From NCBI RefSeq assembly GCF_022878925.1, contig NZ_CP084628.1, positions 868,001-932,000 of the forward strand: DNA of 64,000 nucleotides, written 5' to 3'. Shown here piece after piece: positions 52,141 to 60,827 of the stretch. How positions within the stretch are numbered: position 1 is the stretch's first letter; each line of letters opens with the position of its first letter. Both the position numbers and the translations under genes were made by a program. The notes under the pieces are model-generated. The model searched no databases and was not told the origin of the DNA. It saw only the letters and a list, made by a program, of their open reading frames with translations. The stretch is from Caballeronia sp. TF1N1. Its GTDB lineage: Bacteria > Pseudomonadota > Gammaproteobacteria > Burkholderiales > Burkholderiaceae.

Positions 52141-52746
52141 GGAATCGCTCGAAGCGAAGAGCGCATGATGCGCGAGCCTGGCGCGTGCAACACGCAATGC
52201 GTCCTCGACTGCGGCGTCTCCCATGACGAGCCCCTGCAGCAACAAAAACTGCACGCTGTGAATGCCGATGGAACCCAGCGCATATCGCAGATACGGCGTC
52301 AGAAAGTCCGGCTGACGCGCGCGTTCCCCTGTATGAAAACCGCCGGACCCGACGATTACGAACGTGGGCCGGTCGCGCATCAAGCCGATCTTGCCTTCGG
52401 GCGTGGCCGCGAACGTGCGATGAATGCGCAACACATAGTCGATCCATAGTTTCAACGCGGCGGGAACGGTGAAGTTATGCATCGGCGTGTTGATGATGAG
52501 CGCATCGGTCGCTTCTATCTCGCCGACCAGCGTTTCGGAGAGATCGAACGCGCTGGCATCGGGCGTGCGCGAGGTAACGTTGCCGGCATAATCGCGTGTG
52601 ATGGGCGCAAGAGGATGCGCCGTCAGATCGCGTTCGATCGCTTCGACGGTATTGATGCTGCGCAGACGCTCGATCATCTCCATGGCGAGTCGATGGCCGT
52701 GGCTGTTCTCGCCATGCGGGCTGGCGTTGAGCAGAAGAAGTTTCAT
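52129..52746 (-). CDS. FMN-dependent NAD(P)H oxidoreductase (AzoR/flavodoxin-like fold)
   Basis: 205 residues. The phosphate-binding loop LLLNASPHGENSHGHRLA and the flavin-contacting INTPMHNFTVPAALKLWIDY are typical of the AzoR/NQO1-like group, which reduces quinones and azo compounds by two electrons. VIVGSGGF follows. Its start overlaps the stop of the GNAT gene by four bases, so they are coupled. Cytoplasmic homodimer expected. Confidence 0.87.
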   Translation of the reverse strand: MKLLLLNASPHGENSHGHRLAMEMIERLRSINTVEAIERDLTAHPLAPITRDYAGNVTSRTPDASAFDLSETLVGEIEATDALIINTPMHNFTVPAALKLWIDYVLRIHRTFAATPEGKIGLMRDRPTFVIVGSGGFHTGERARQPDFLTPYLRYALGSIGIHSVQFLLLQGLVMGDAAVEDALRVARARLAHHALFASSDSVAL

Positions 52747-53201
52747 CGCGTCTGCTCCGTCGTGTCGTTCAGCGTCTCGACGAAATGCATGCCTCGCGCG
52801 AGCAAGCCATTGCGGTAGTAGAAGCGCTGCGCAAGCGCCATATGCAGGCCTGTGTCGAGCACGAAGTGCGCACAATCGGATTTGCGCGCGATGTTGCGCA
52901 CGGCATCGAGCAGGCTTGCGCCGATGCCGCTACGTTGCAACTCGTTCGTGACGACGAGATCGTCCACGTAGACGAAGCGTCCATAGATCAGATTCATCTG
53001 CGTGCGATAACCCGCGAGTCCGAGGACCGTGTCCGCGTCGGACGCGGCGATCAAACGGTAGCCTTGTTCATGCTGTGCTCGCAGTTGCGTGCAGAAAGCC
53101 GTGGCATCCGTCAGATGCGGACGCAGTTGTTTCATCACCGAGAAAGCGCGCGTCCAGTCGGCGGGCGTATCGAGATGGCGTATGACGATTCTTGGGTTCA
53201 T
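52743..53201 (-). CDS. GNAT-family N-acetyltransferase
   Basis: 152 residues. The acetyl-CoA-binding motif is NELQRSGIGASLLDAVRNIA (about residue 88-107), with the beta strand VYVDDLVV before it. AAGGAG lies eight bases before the ATG. Coupled to the azoreductase gene by an ATGA overlap. Substrate unknown. Confidence 0.85.
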   Translation of the reverse strand: MNPRIVIRHLDTPADWTRAFSVMKQLRPHLTDATAFCTQLRAQHEQGYRLIAASDADTVLGLAGYRTQMNLIYGRFVYVDDLVVTNELQRSGIGASLLDAVRNIARKSDCAHFVLDTGLHMALAQRFYYRNGLLARGMHFVETLNDTTEQTR

Positions 53202-53293
53202 GCGTGTTTCTCCTTGAGGCATGAACCGTACGATACATTCTCGATGACCCAGCGACGAGAGCCAAGAAAGCGCAAACCAACTAGGCCAAGATT

Positions 53294-54145
53294 TCAGCAC
53301 ACACTCGGCAGACGCTGCGCGCAAATGTCGAGCACATCGGCGGGATCGCGGCGCCACCAGTTGTCCTTCGAAAAAATCTCCACTTCGATCAAACCGTCAT
53401 AGCCCGCCCGTTCGACCGCGGCCCGCAGCGCCGCGAGTTCGATCACGCCGTCGCCCATCATGCCGCGATCGAGCAACATGTCGCGCGTGTCGCGCAGCCA
53501 GTCGCATACGTGAAACGCACGAATCCTCTTGTCGCGTCCCGCCGCGCCTATCGATTCGACGAGCGCCGGGTCCCACCAGCAATGGTAGGCATCGACAGCG
53601 ATGCCGAGGAAGCCATCCGCATGAGGATCGATGTCCGTGCATATCGCCAGCGCTTGCGCGATCGTGTTGATGGCCGAACGTTCTGCCGCGTACATGGGAT
53701 GCAGCGGTTCGAGCGCGAGCGGCACGCCGCAGTCACGCGCGGTTTCATGCAACAAGCCGATGCCTTCCGCTATCTGCTCGCGCGCGCCGCGCAGGTCGCG
53801 ACTGTCATCGGGCAGCGCGCCCACGACCATGACAAAGGCGCGTGCGTCGAGAATCGCTGCATCGCGCAGAGCCGCGCGGTTCGCTGCAATGTTCGCGTCG
53901 AACCCAGCACGCGTCGTCGCCGGAATGTAAGTCGAGCGGCAATAGCCTGTCACCGTGAGTCCGTGCGCGCGAATCTGCCGTGCAATCTGCTTGACATCTG
54001 CTTGTTCCACCTCATGCCGCCACGGCGCAATGCCGCCGAATCCCGTACGCGCGATACGGTCGATGGTCACGTCGAGCGGCTCGCGATGCCCAAGCGTCGC
54101 CGTGTTGATCGAGCATAGATCAGGTCTTCCTTGCAGGCTGCGCAT
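53294..54145 (-). CDS. Sugar phosphate isomerase/epimerase-like TIM barrel
   Basis: 283 residues. Expected metal ligands of the AP endonuclease-2 barrel are visible: Glu in LALEPLHPM, Asp in GIAVDAYHCWW, His/Asp in AFHVCDWL and Glu in LIEVEIFSKDNWW. It isomerises, epimerises or dehydrates a sugar-like compound, as IolE and similar proteins do. The start four bases after the DUF993 stop is preferred. Last gene of the SDR-DUF993-isomerase run on the minus strand. Confidence 0.82.
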   Translation of the reverse strand: MRSLQGRPDLCSINTATLGHREPLDVTIDRIARTGFGGIAPWRHEVEQADVKQIARQIRAHGLTVTGYCRSTYIPATTRAGFDANIAANRAALRDAAILDARAFVMVVGALPDDSRDLRGAREQIAEGIGLLHETARDCGVPLALEPLHPMYAAERSAINTIAQALAICTDIDPHADGFLGIAVDAYHCWWDPALVESIGAAGRDKRIRAFHVCDWLRDTRDMLLDRGMMGDGVIELAALRAAVERAGYDGLIEVEIFSKDNWWRRDPADVLDICAQRLPSVC

Positions 54146-54149
54146 GATG

Positions 54150-55313
54150 TCAGGCGCCGCAACCGAGGGCCGATAAAACCGCGCGCGCTCGCACAATCGC
54201 TTGCTCGGGATCGCGCAGTAGGCCGGCGCGATCGGCAAGACGCAATACATCCGCGAGATACACGGGCGGCCGCATGCCGTGATGCCCGCCGAGCATGAAG
54301 AAGTGATCCTGAAAGCCGTTCAGATACGCGAGAAACACGACGCCCGTCTTGTAATACTGCGTCGGCGCACGAAAAACATGGCGCGATAGCGGCACGGTCG
54401 GCGCGAGCAACGCGTGATAACGCGCGTGATCGTTGACGGCGAGCGCGGCGAGCGCCTGCGATGCGGCGGGCGCAATGGCATCGAAAATGCCGAGCAGCGC
54501 ATGCGAATGCCCGATCTCGTCGCCTTCTATCAGGCCGGGATAGTTGAAGTCGTCGCCGGTGTACATCTTCACGTCATGCGGAAGGCGGCGCCGGAACGCG
54601 ATCTCCTTCGCGTCGTCGAGCAGGGAAATCTTGATGCCGTCGATCTTCGCCGCGTTCTCGCCGATGATGTCAAGACACGTCCGCGCCGCGCTCTCGTAGT
54701 CTGGCGCGCCCCAGTAACCCGCGAGTTCCGGGTCGAACATGTCGCCGAGCCAGTGCAGGATGACGGGCTCGTTGCACATCGACAGGACTTCACGATAGAC
54801 GCGCCGGTAATCGTCGCCATTTCGCGCCACCCGTGCGAGCGCGCGGCTTGCCATCAGGATGACGCGGCCGCCTGCGTGCTGGATGGCTTCGAGTTGTTCG
54901 GCGTAGGCGCGGATCACGTCGTCGCAAGATCCGACTGTATGCGGCGCGACGTGGTCGGTGCCGCAGCCCGAAGCGATCGAAGCGCCGGGCATGTCACGCG
55001 TGTCCGCTATCGTGCGCGTGATCAGTTCGAGCGCACTCTTCCACGGCAGGCCCATGCCGCGCTGCGCGGTGTCCATCGCTTCGGCGATACCAAGCCCTTG
55101 CCCGATCAGATAGCGCCGATACTCGAGCGTGCGCGCCCAGTCGATCGCAACGGGTTCGTGAAGCTCGCCGCTCTTGCGTGGATCGGCGACGACATGTGCC
55201 GCCGAGTATGCGACGCGATTGAACGGCGCATCGGGTTGGCGCGGCACGAGCGGCGTGCCAATCAGACGATAGGTTTCCAGTGTGCCGCGTTCGGTCGGAA
55301 GCGTGATCTGCAT
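54150..55313 (-). CDS. DUF993 family protein (dihydrodipicolinate synthase-like)
   Basis: 387 residues, longer than the usual 300 of the DHDPS family. A TIM-barrel pattern is present (GGRVILMASRALARV, VILHWLGDMFDP, KIDGIKISLLDD), the Lys in GIKISLLD being the candidate Schiff-base residue. Probably an aldolase or dehydratase acting on a keto acid. It lies eight bases after the SDR gene and four before the isomerase gene, so all three are one unit under the inverted repeat at 56128-56145. Reaction not known. Confidence 0.8.
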   Translation of the reverse strand: MQITLPTERGTLETYRLIGTPLVPRQPDAPFNRVAYSAAHVVADPRKSGELHEPVAIDWARTLEYRRYLIGQGLGIAEAMDTAQRGMGLPWKSALELITRTIADTRDMPGASIASGCGTDHVAPHTVGSCDDVIRAYAEQLEAIQHAGGRVILMASRALARVARNGDDYRRVYREVLSMCNEPVILHWLGDMFDPELAGYWGAPDYESAARTCLDIIGENAAKIDGIKISLLDDAKEIAFRRRLPHDVKMYTGDDFNYPGLIEGDEIGHSHALLGIFDAIAPAASQALAALAVNDHARYHALLAPTVPLSRHVFRAPTQYYKTGVVFLAYLNGFQDHFFMLGGHHGMRPPVYLADVLRLADRAGLLRDPEQAIVRARAVLSALGCGA

Positions 55314-55321
55314 GCGTATGC

Positions 55322-56101
55322 TCAGTATTTGTGAACGAGAAGACCGCCGTCGATGCGAATCGACTGGCCGATGCTGTAGGGCAAGCCGCCCGTGGCGAGC
55401 GTGCGCACGGCGGTAGCCACTTCTTGCGGCGTGCCCCAGCGCTTGATCGCGGTGAGACCGTGTTCCATTTGCACGTCATAGCGCGCTTTCGAGGGCGCCG
55501 TCATCTCGGTTTCGATGAAACCCGGCTGCACTTCATAGACGCCCACGCCGAAGTCCGCGAGCCGTAGCGAGAAGAGCGTCGTTGCCATGGAGAGACCGGC
55601 CTTGGACACGCAATACTCGCCGCGCTGCACGGAGGCCGCGACGGCATTCGACGAAGTGATGGTGATGATCGAAGGTGGATAGTTCGCCCCAGGCGCAGCG
55701 GTATTGCGCGCGATGCGCCGCCCGAACGCCTGCATCAGAAAAAACGTGCCGCGCGTGTTCACCTGGAGGCACCGGTCGTAACTTTCCGGCGATACATCGA
55801 GCAAATCGCCGCGCGACATCACCGAGACGCCCGCATTGTTGACGAGACACGTCACCGGTCCCAGACGTTCTTCGATTGCGCCGAACAGGCTGTCGTGTTG
55901 CGCGATGTCGGCGAGATCGGAGAGTTGCACCGCGCATCGTGCGCCGCGTGTGGTGACGGCGTCGCGGGCATCGTCGAGTTCGGCGGATGCGGCGATATCC
56001 GTGATGGCGATATCGAAACCGGCGCTTGCTAGTTCCAGCGCGATCGCGCGGCCAATGCCGCGACGCGCGCCGGTGACGAGCGCAACGGGACGTTCGTTCA
56101 T
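55322..56101 (-). CDS. Short-chain dehydrogenase/reductase
   Basis: 259 residues. The Rossmann motif VTGARRGIGRAIA, NNAGV at about residue 90, and the catalytic Ser (ITITSSNA) and YCVSKAG (Tyr-x-x-x-Lys) are all intact, so it is an active classical SDR, annotated in relatives as 3-oxoacyl-ACP reductase but more probably oxidising a polyol or cyclic alcohol here. First gene of the three-gene unit. Its promoter contains an inverted repeat also found before the CoA-transferase gene. Confidence 0.87.
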   Translation of the reverse strand: MNERPVALVTGARRGIGRAIALELASAGFDIAITDIAASAELDDARDAVTTRGARCAVQLSDLADIAQHDSLFGAIEERLGPVTCLVNNAGVSVMSRGDLLDVSPESYDRCLQVNTRGTFFLMQAFGRRIARNTAAPGANYPPSIITITSSNAVAASVQRGEYCVSKAGLSMATTLFSLRLADFGVGVYEVQPGFIETEMTAPSKARYDVQMEHGLTAIKRWGTPQEVATAVRTLATGGLPYSIGQSIRIDGGLLVHKY

Positions 56102-56127
56102 TGCCCTTTCCCTCCATGAATAATAAG

Positions 56128-56145
56128 TAACGATACGGTTCGTTA
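56128..56145. promoter_or_regulatory. TetR-type operator at the SDR promoter
   Basis: TAACGA (56128-56133) and TCGTTA (56140-56145) are perfect arms around six bases, 27 bases before the SDR start. Read on the minus strand it matches 57046-57063 in 14 of 18 positions. Confidence 0.65.
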
Positions 56146-56229
56146 TTTAATAAATCAAGCGATATTGGGCTGAAGAGGGTTTTTACCTAGCAGGAGAGCG
56201 GCGGCAGAGGAAGGGCCGCCGAAATGCGG

Positions 56230-56895
56230 TCAGCGCGGACGCAGCAGGCTGAGCACGGTATCGATATTGAATTCGAGGCGTTCGCGCAGCGCCTCTTTCG
56301 AGACGAAATCGAAGCCAAAGATCACTTCGCCGGTGAAGCGGTTGGTCAGATAGTAGTAGCCGATGGCCGCAAGCGTCAGATGCAACTGGCGCGCGTCGAT
56401 GCCGCTGCGGAAGTCGCCGGCCGCGACGCCACGGTCGAGAATCGACTGCAGCATGTCGATGAAACCGCCGTGCAGTTCGCGAAAACGCAGCGACTTCTTC
56501 ACATGCCGCGCGCGATGCAGATTCTCGCTGTTCACGAGCGCCATGAACTCGGGATGCTTGAGGTAATACTCCCAGGTGAACGTCATTAGCGCGCGGATGG
56601 CCTCGGCGGGCGGCAAGTGGCCGAGTTCCAGTTTGCGCTCCGCGTCGCGAATATCGGACCACGCGTCTTCCAGCACCGCCTGAAAGAGTTCGTCCTTGCC
56701 TTTGAAGTATTCGTAAATCATGCGCTTGTTGACGCCCGCCTTCTCGGCGATCGAATCGATGCGCGCGCCACCCAGCCCGACTTTCGCGAATTCCGCCTTG
56801 GCCGCGGCCAGGATCTTCGTCTGCGTCTGGATTGGATCACGCGTGCGTTTGGTTTTCTTCGGCGCGTCCGGCGCTTCGGCGGTCGTTATCGGCAT
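56230..56895 (-). CDS. TetR-family regulator of the flanking catabolic genes
   Basis: 221 residues with the helix-turn-helix at about 28-75 (GARIDSIAEKAGVNKRMIYEYF). Its C-terminal domain is paralogous to the TetR protein at 47903-48601. It sits between two divergent gene sets that share an inverted repeat in their promoters, so it is the obvious repressor of both. Effector likely a pathway intermediate, possibly a CoA ester. Start taken at the ATG at 56895. Confidence 0.85.
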   Translation of the reverse strand: MPITTAEAPDAPKKTKRTRDPIQTQTKILAAAKAEFAKVGLGGARIDSIAEKAGVNKRMIYEYFKGKDELFQAVLEDAWSDIRDAERKLELGHLPPAEAIRALMTFTWEYYLKHPEFMALVNSENLHRARHVKKSLRFRELHGGFIDMLQSILDRGVAAGDFRSGIDARQLHLTLAAIGYYYLTNRFTGEVIFGFDFVSKEALRERLEFNIDTVLSLLRPR

Positions 56896-57045
56896 TGCCC
56901 CGTCTCATTCGTGTTCGAAGCCTGAACGTTAGCCGACGCCGCCGGCACTGGCAATGCGCGGACTGTCGACGTGATCATCGTAAACCCCACTTTGTTCATC
57001 GAGCGCTTGAAGCCGATCCGAGCGTGTGCCAACATCTTCTTTAAG

Positions 57046-57063
57046 TAACGAACCAGTTCGTTT
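57046..57063. promoter_or_regulatory. TetR-type operator at the CoA-transferase promoter
   Basis: AACGAAC (57047-57053) and GTTCGTT (57056-57062) are perfect 7-bp arms around two bases, 29 bases before the start codon. Confidence 0.65.
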
Positions 57064-57091
57064 TTAGCGAATAAGAGCGAGGTAATTCAAA

Positions 57092-58612
57092 TTGGATAAA
57101 TGGACCCACGCCGAGGCCGTCGCGAACGCGATCCCCGACGGCGCGACGATTGCAATCACCGGTTCCGGCGGCGGCTTGCTGGAACCCGACGCCGTGCTCG
57201 CCGCCATCGAAACGCGTTTTCTGACGACGGGGCATCCATGTGACTTGACGGTGGTTCACGCGCTCGGCGTCGGCGACGGGCGCAGCAGCGGTCTGGGCCG
57301 TTTTGCGCACGAAGGCATGGTCAGGCGCGTGATCGGCGGACATTGGGTCTGGTCGCCGGCCATGCAGCAACTCGCCGAGAGCGGCCGTATCGAGGCGTAC
57401 AGCTTTCCGGGCGGCGTGATTGCCACGCTGTTTCGCGAGATCGGGGCGAAGCGTCCTGGCGTGCTGACGCGCGTCGGCTTGCGTACGTTCGTCGATCCGC
57501 GCTTCGGCGGCGGCAAGCTCAACGATCAAACGCATGAGGATCTCGTCGAACTCGTGACGCTGGGCGGCGAAGAGTATTTGCGCTACATGCCGTTTCGCAT
57601 CGACTGGGCCATCGTCATGGCGTCTTCCGCCGATGACAGCGGCAACCTCACCACGCGCCACGAACCCGCCGACCTCGATATCTACGCGGTCGCGCTCGCC
57701 GCGCACAACAGCGGCGGCACGGTCGTCGCGCAGGTAAAGACGCGTTCGCAAGACTACGTGCCCGCGCGGCTCGTGCGCGTTCCCGGCGTGATGGTCGACC
57801 GGATCGTCGAGACGCCCGCGCAACGTCAATGTGCGATCAGCGACTACGACGCGGCGTTGAGCGGCGAAGCGCTCAAGGAAGCGCATTCATCGAACGATGA
57901 GGCGGCTTATCCCGAAGGCATGCGCCTGATCGTCGCCGAGCGCGCGGCGCGGGAACTTGGCGTGGACCAGTCGGTGAACTTCGGCTTCGGCTTTCCGGGC
58001 GCGATTCCCGCCGTGCTCGCAAGACAGGGGCGCGCCAACGACTACTGGGGATCGGTGGAGCAGGGCGTGCATCGCGGCGTAATGCTCGACGGCGCCATGT
58101 TCGGCACGGCGCGAAATGCCGATGCCATTCTCCCGAGCGTCGATCAATTCGACTTTTATAGCGGCGGCGGTATCGACGTGACCTTCCTCGGCATGGGCGA
58201 ATTCGACGAAGAAGGCAACGTCAACGTGTCGAAGCTCGGCAGCACGGTGGTCGGCCCGGGCGGATTCATGGACATTGCACAGGGCGCGAAGAAGATCGTC
58301 TTCTGCGGCGCATTCGAGGCGAAAGGTCTCGAAGTGAAGCAGCACGCCGACAGCCTCGAAATAGTCACGCCCGGTTCGGTGCCCAAGGCCGTGAAGCGCG
58401 TGCGCCATGTCACGTTCAGCGGCGTGCAGGCGCGTCTCGAAGGCAAGGAAGTCCTCTACGTGACCGAGCGCGCCGTGTTTCGGCTCGATGCGCTCGGCGT
58501 GCGGCTCATCGAAGTGGCGAAGGGTATTGACGTGCGCCGCGACGTGCTCGCGCGCATGGCGTTCGAGCCGCTCGTCGACGAGCATTTGCTCGAAGTGGAG
58601 TCGGCCGCATGA
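57092..58612 (+). CDS. Fused class I CoA-transferase (acyl-CoA:acetate/3-ketoacid type)
   Basis: 506 residues, with the alpha- and beta-type halves in one chain as in YdiF. The N-terminal half shows IAITGSGGGLLEPDAVL; the C-terminal half carries GFGFPGAIPAVL and GSVEQGVHRG, where the Glu is the expected CoA-thioester nucleophile. Start is a TTG with GAGG nine bases upstream; no better codon is near. It transfers CoA to an organic acid. Followed by a crotonase gene and an MFS gene, with an operator before it. Confidence 0.85.
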   Translation: MDKWTHAEAVANAIPDGATIAITGSGGGLLEPDAVLAAIETRFLTTGHPCDLTVVHALGVGDGRSSGLGRFAHEGMVRRVIGGHWVWSPAMQQLAESGRIEAYSFPGGVIATLFREIGAKRPGVLTRVGLRTFVDPRFGGGKLNDQTHEDLVELVTLGGEEYLRYMPFRIDWAIVMASSADDSGNLTTRHEPADLDIYAVALAAHNSGGTVVAQVKTRSQDYVPARLVRVPGVMVDRIVETPAQRQCAISDYDAALSGEALKEAHSSNDEAAYPEGMRLIVAERAARELGVDQSVNFGFGFPGAIPAVLARQGRANDYWGSVEQGVHRGVMLDGAMFGTARNADAILPSVDQFDFYSGGGIDVTFLGMGEFDEEGNVNVSKLGSTVVGPGGFMDIAQGAKKIVFCGAFEAKGLEVKQHADSLEIVTPGSVPKAVKRVRHVTFSGVQARLEGKEVLYVTERAVFRLDALGVRLIEVAKGIDVRRDVLARMAFEPLVDEHLLEVESAA

Positions 58613-58638
58613 CAACGAATCGGAACGAGGAGACAGGC

Positions 58639-59409
58639 ATGCAATCGGAATCCGGCATTCGCTTCGCCGTCGAGGGCGGCATCGCGGTCATCACGCTCGA
58701 ACGCGTGGCGCGTCATAACGCGCTGACGCTTCACATGCTCGACGAAATCGCGCGCGCCGTGAAAGAAGTCGAACGCAACGATGACGTGCGCGTCTTGCGC
58801 TTCGAAACCGCGAGTCCGCGCTTCTTTTCGAGCGGCGCGGATATCAACGAGTGGGGCGACATCGATCCCCAGAAGATGGGCACGCGCTTCATACGCGAGG
58901 GAAATCGCGTGTTTCGTGGCATCGCGGAACTGGATATTCCGACCATCGCGGTGCTCTCGGCCAGTGCGCTTGGCGGCGGACTGGAACTCGCGCTTGCATG
59001 CGATCTGCGCTATGCGAGCGTCGATGCGAAGCTCGGTTTTCCCGAGGCCTCCGTCGGCGCGATTCCCGGCTGGATGGGCTGCGCGCGTCTCGCGGAACTC
59101 GTGGGCGCGGTACGCGCGCGTGAACTGATTCTGCTCGGTGAACCTATCGATGCCGCGCGCGCAGTGGCTTGGGGCATCGTCAACGAAGCCTTGCCCGCGG
59201 ATACCTTGCGCGTACGTGTCGATGCCGTGAGCGCGTTGCTCGTCGGCCGGTCGCGGACCTCGCTGTCGGTTGGAAAGCGGCTGCTTCGACTAGTCGAAAC
59301 GGGCCAGGCAGAAATCGCGCACGAACTGGCGGCTTCGGTATGCAAGGCATCGCCGGATGCGCTCGAAGGGGTGGCGGCTTTTCGCGAGAAACGCAGCGCG
59401 AGATTTTAG
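58639..59409 (+). CDS. Enoyl-CoA hydratase/isomerase family protein
   Basis: 256 residues from the ATG preceded by GAGGAGACAGGC. An alternative ATG at 58609 overlaps the CoA-transferase stop. Oxyanion segments FFSSGADINEW and ASALGGGLELALACD are present, and the PE motif is kept in GFPEASVGAIPG, unlike the crotonase at 2095-2859. Probably hydrates or isomerises the acyl-CoA made by the enzyme before it. Confidence 0.86.
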   Translation: MQSESGIRFAVEGGIAVITLERVARHNALTLHMLDEIARAVKEVERNDDVRVLRFETASPRFFSSGADINEWGDIDPQKMGTRFIREGNRVFRGIAELDIPTIAVLSASALGGGLELALACDLRYASVDAKLGFPEASVGAIPGWMGCARLAELVGAVRARELILLGEPIDAARAVAWGIVNEALPADTLRVRVDAVSALLVGRSRTSLSVGKRLLRLVETGQAEIAHELAASVCKASPDALEGVAAFREKRSARF

Positions 59410-59480
59410 TGCCTCTCGGCGCAGTCATCGTGGGCCAGATAATTACTTAGTAAACCGTATGAAGTGGAGAGAGACAAGAC

Positions 59481-60779
59481 ATGGACCGTTCCAGTTACCG
59501 CTGGCGCATCTGCGCGCTGCTGTTTTTTGCGACCACCATCAACTATTTGGACCGGCAAGTGCTCGGTCTGCTCAAACCCGCGCTCGCGGTGCAGTTCAGT
59601 TGGACGGAGACGCAATATAGCTACATCGTCGTCATTTTCACCGCTTGCTATGCAGTGGGCATGCTGCTGTCGGGAAAGCTCGTCGATCGCGTCGGCGTGA
59701 AAATCGGCTATGGCGTGTGCGTGTTGTTGTGGAGCATCGCGGCGTGCGGACACGCGCTCGTGCGCAGCACCTTCGGCTTCGGCGTGATGCGAGCCTTGCT
59801 CGGCTTATCGGAATCGGGCAGCTTTCCATGCGCGGTAAAGAGCGTATCCGAATGGTTCCCGCGCAAGGAACAGGCGTTCGCGGTCGGCATCCTGACTTCG
59901 GGCACGAGCATCGGCGCGGTGGCGGCGCCGGCGACCGTGCCTTGGCTCGCGGCCGTGTACGGATGGGAAGCGGCTTTCTTCGTCACCGGCCTGACCGGTT
60001 TCGTGTGGCTCGGCTTCTGGTACTTCATGTATCAGGCGCCTTTGAAACACAAGAAGGTGTCGCGGGAAGAACTTCGCCTGATCGACGATGGCGCTTCCAC
60101 CCACGCCGCGCCGCAACCGCGCATCAGCTGGTTCGCGCTCTTGAAGTTGCGGCCGACATGGGCGTTCTTCGTCGGTAAATTGCTGACGGATCCCATCTGG
60201 TGGTTCATGCTGTTCTGGCTGCCGTCGTACTTCAATTCGCGCTTCAATCTCGACTTGAAGAACCTCGGGCTGCCGCTCGTGATCGTGTATGTCGCGACGT
60301 CCATCGGCAGCGTGGGTGGCGGGTGGGTATCGTCGAAACTGATTGCGCGCGGCTGGAGCGTTTCGAAGGCGCGTGGCACGACCATGTTCGGCCTCGCGCT
60401 GCTCGTCACGCCAATTGCATTCGCGCCGTGGATCGACAACATGTGGGCGATGGTCGGTTTGCTCAGTCTCGCGGCGGCGGCGCACCAGGGCTGGTCGGCG
60501 AATCTTTTCACTACCGCGTCCGACATGTTCCCGAAGCAACTGGTCGGCTCCGTGGTCGGCATCGGCGGATTGGCGGGTGCCTTGGGCGCGACACTCTTTC
60601 CGCTTTTCGTCGGCGCGGTGCTCGACCACTTCAAGTTGCTCGGCAACATCGGCGCGGGTTACAACGTCATCTTCGTGATCTGCGGCAGCGCTTATCTCAT
60701 TGCGTGGCTCTTGATGCGCGTGATTCGCGCGTCCAGGACGGTGACCGATGTCGAAGGCCTGCAGGCCGACGCGAGTTAA
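59481..60779 (+). CDS. MFS transporter, ExuT-like (ACS family)
   Basis: 432 residues, about twelve membrane segments. NYLDRQVLGLLKPALA in helix 1 and GKLVDRVGVKIG in loop 2-3 are typical of hexuronate/aldonate carriers such as ExuT. It follows the crotonase gene by 71 bases; that gap has AACCGTAT (59453-59460), which matches half of the operator at the SDR promoter. It likely imports the substrate of the TetR-controlled pathway. Confidence 0.86.
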   Translation: MDRSSYRWRICALLFFATTINYLDRQVLGLLKPALAVQFSWTETQYSYIVVIFTACYAVGMLLSGKLVDRVGVKIGYGVCVLLWSIAACGHALVRSTFGFGVMRALLGLSESGSFPCAVKSVSEWFPRKEQAFAVGILTSGTSIGAVAAPATVPWLAAVYGWEAAFFVTGLTGFVWLGFWYFMYQAPLKHKKVSREELRLIDDGASTHAAPQPRISWFALLKLRPTWAFFVGKLLTDPIWWFMLFWLPSYFNSRFNLDLKNLGLPLVIVYVATSIGSVGGGWVSSKLIARGWSVSKARGTTMFGLALLVTPIAFAPWIDNMWAMVGLLSLAAAAHQGWSANLFTTASDMFPKQLVGSVVGIGGLAGALGATLFPLFVGAVLDHFKLLGNIGAGYNVIFVICGSAYLIAWLLMRVIRASRTVTDVEGLQADAS

Positions 60780-60827
60780 AGGCAAACGATAGAATCGTAC
60801 GTATCGCCGTGCGCTTCCATCGTCCTC

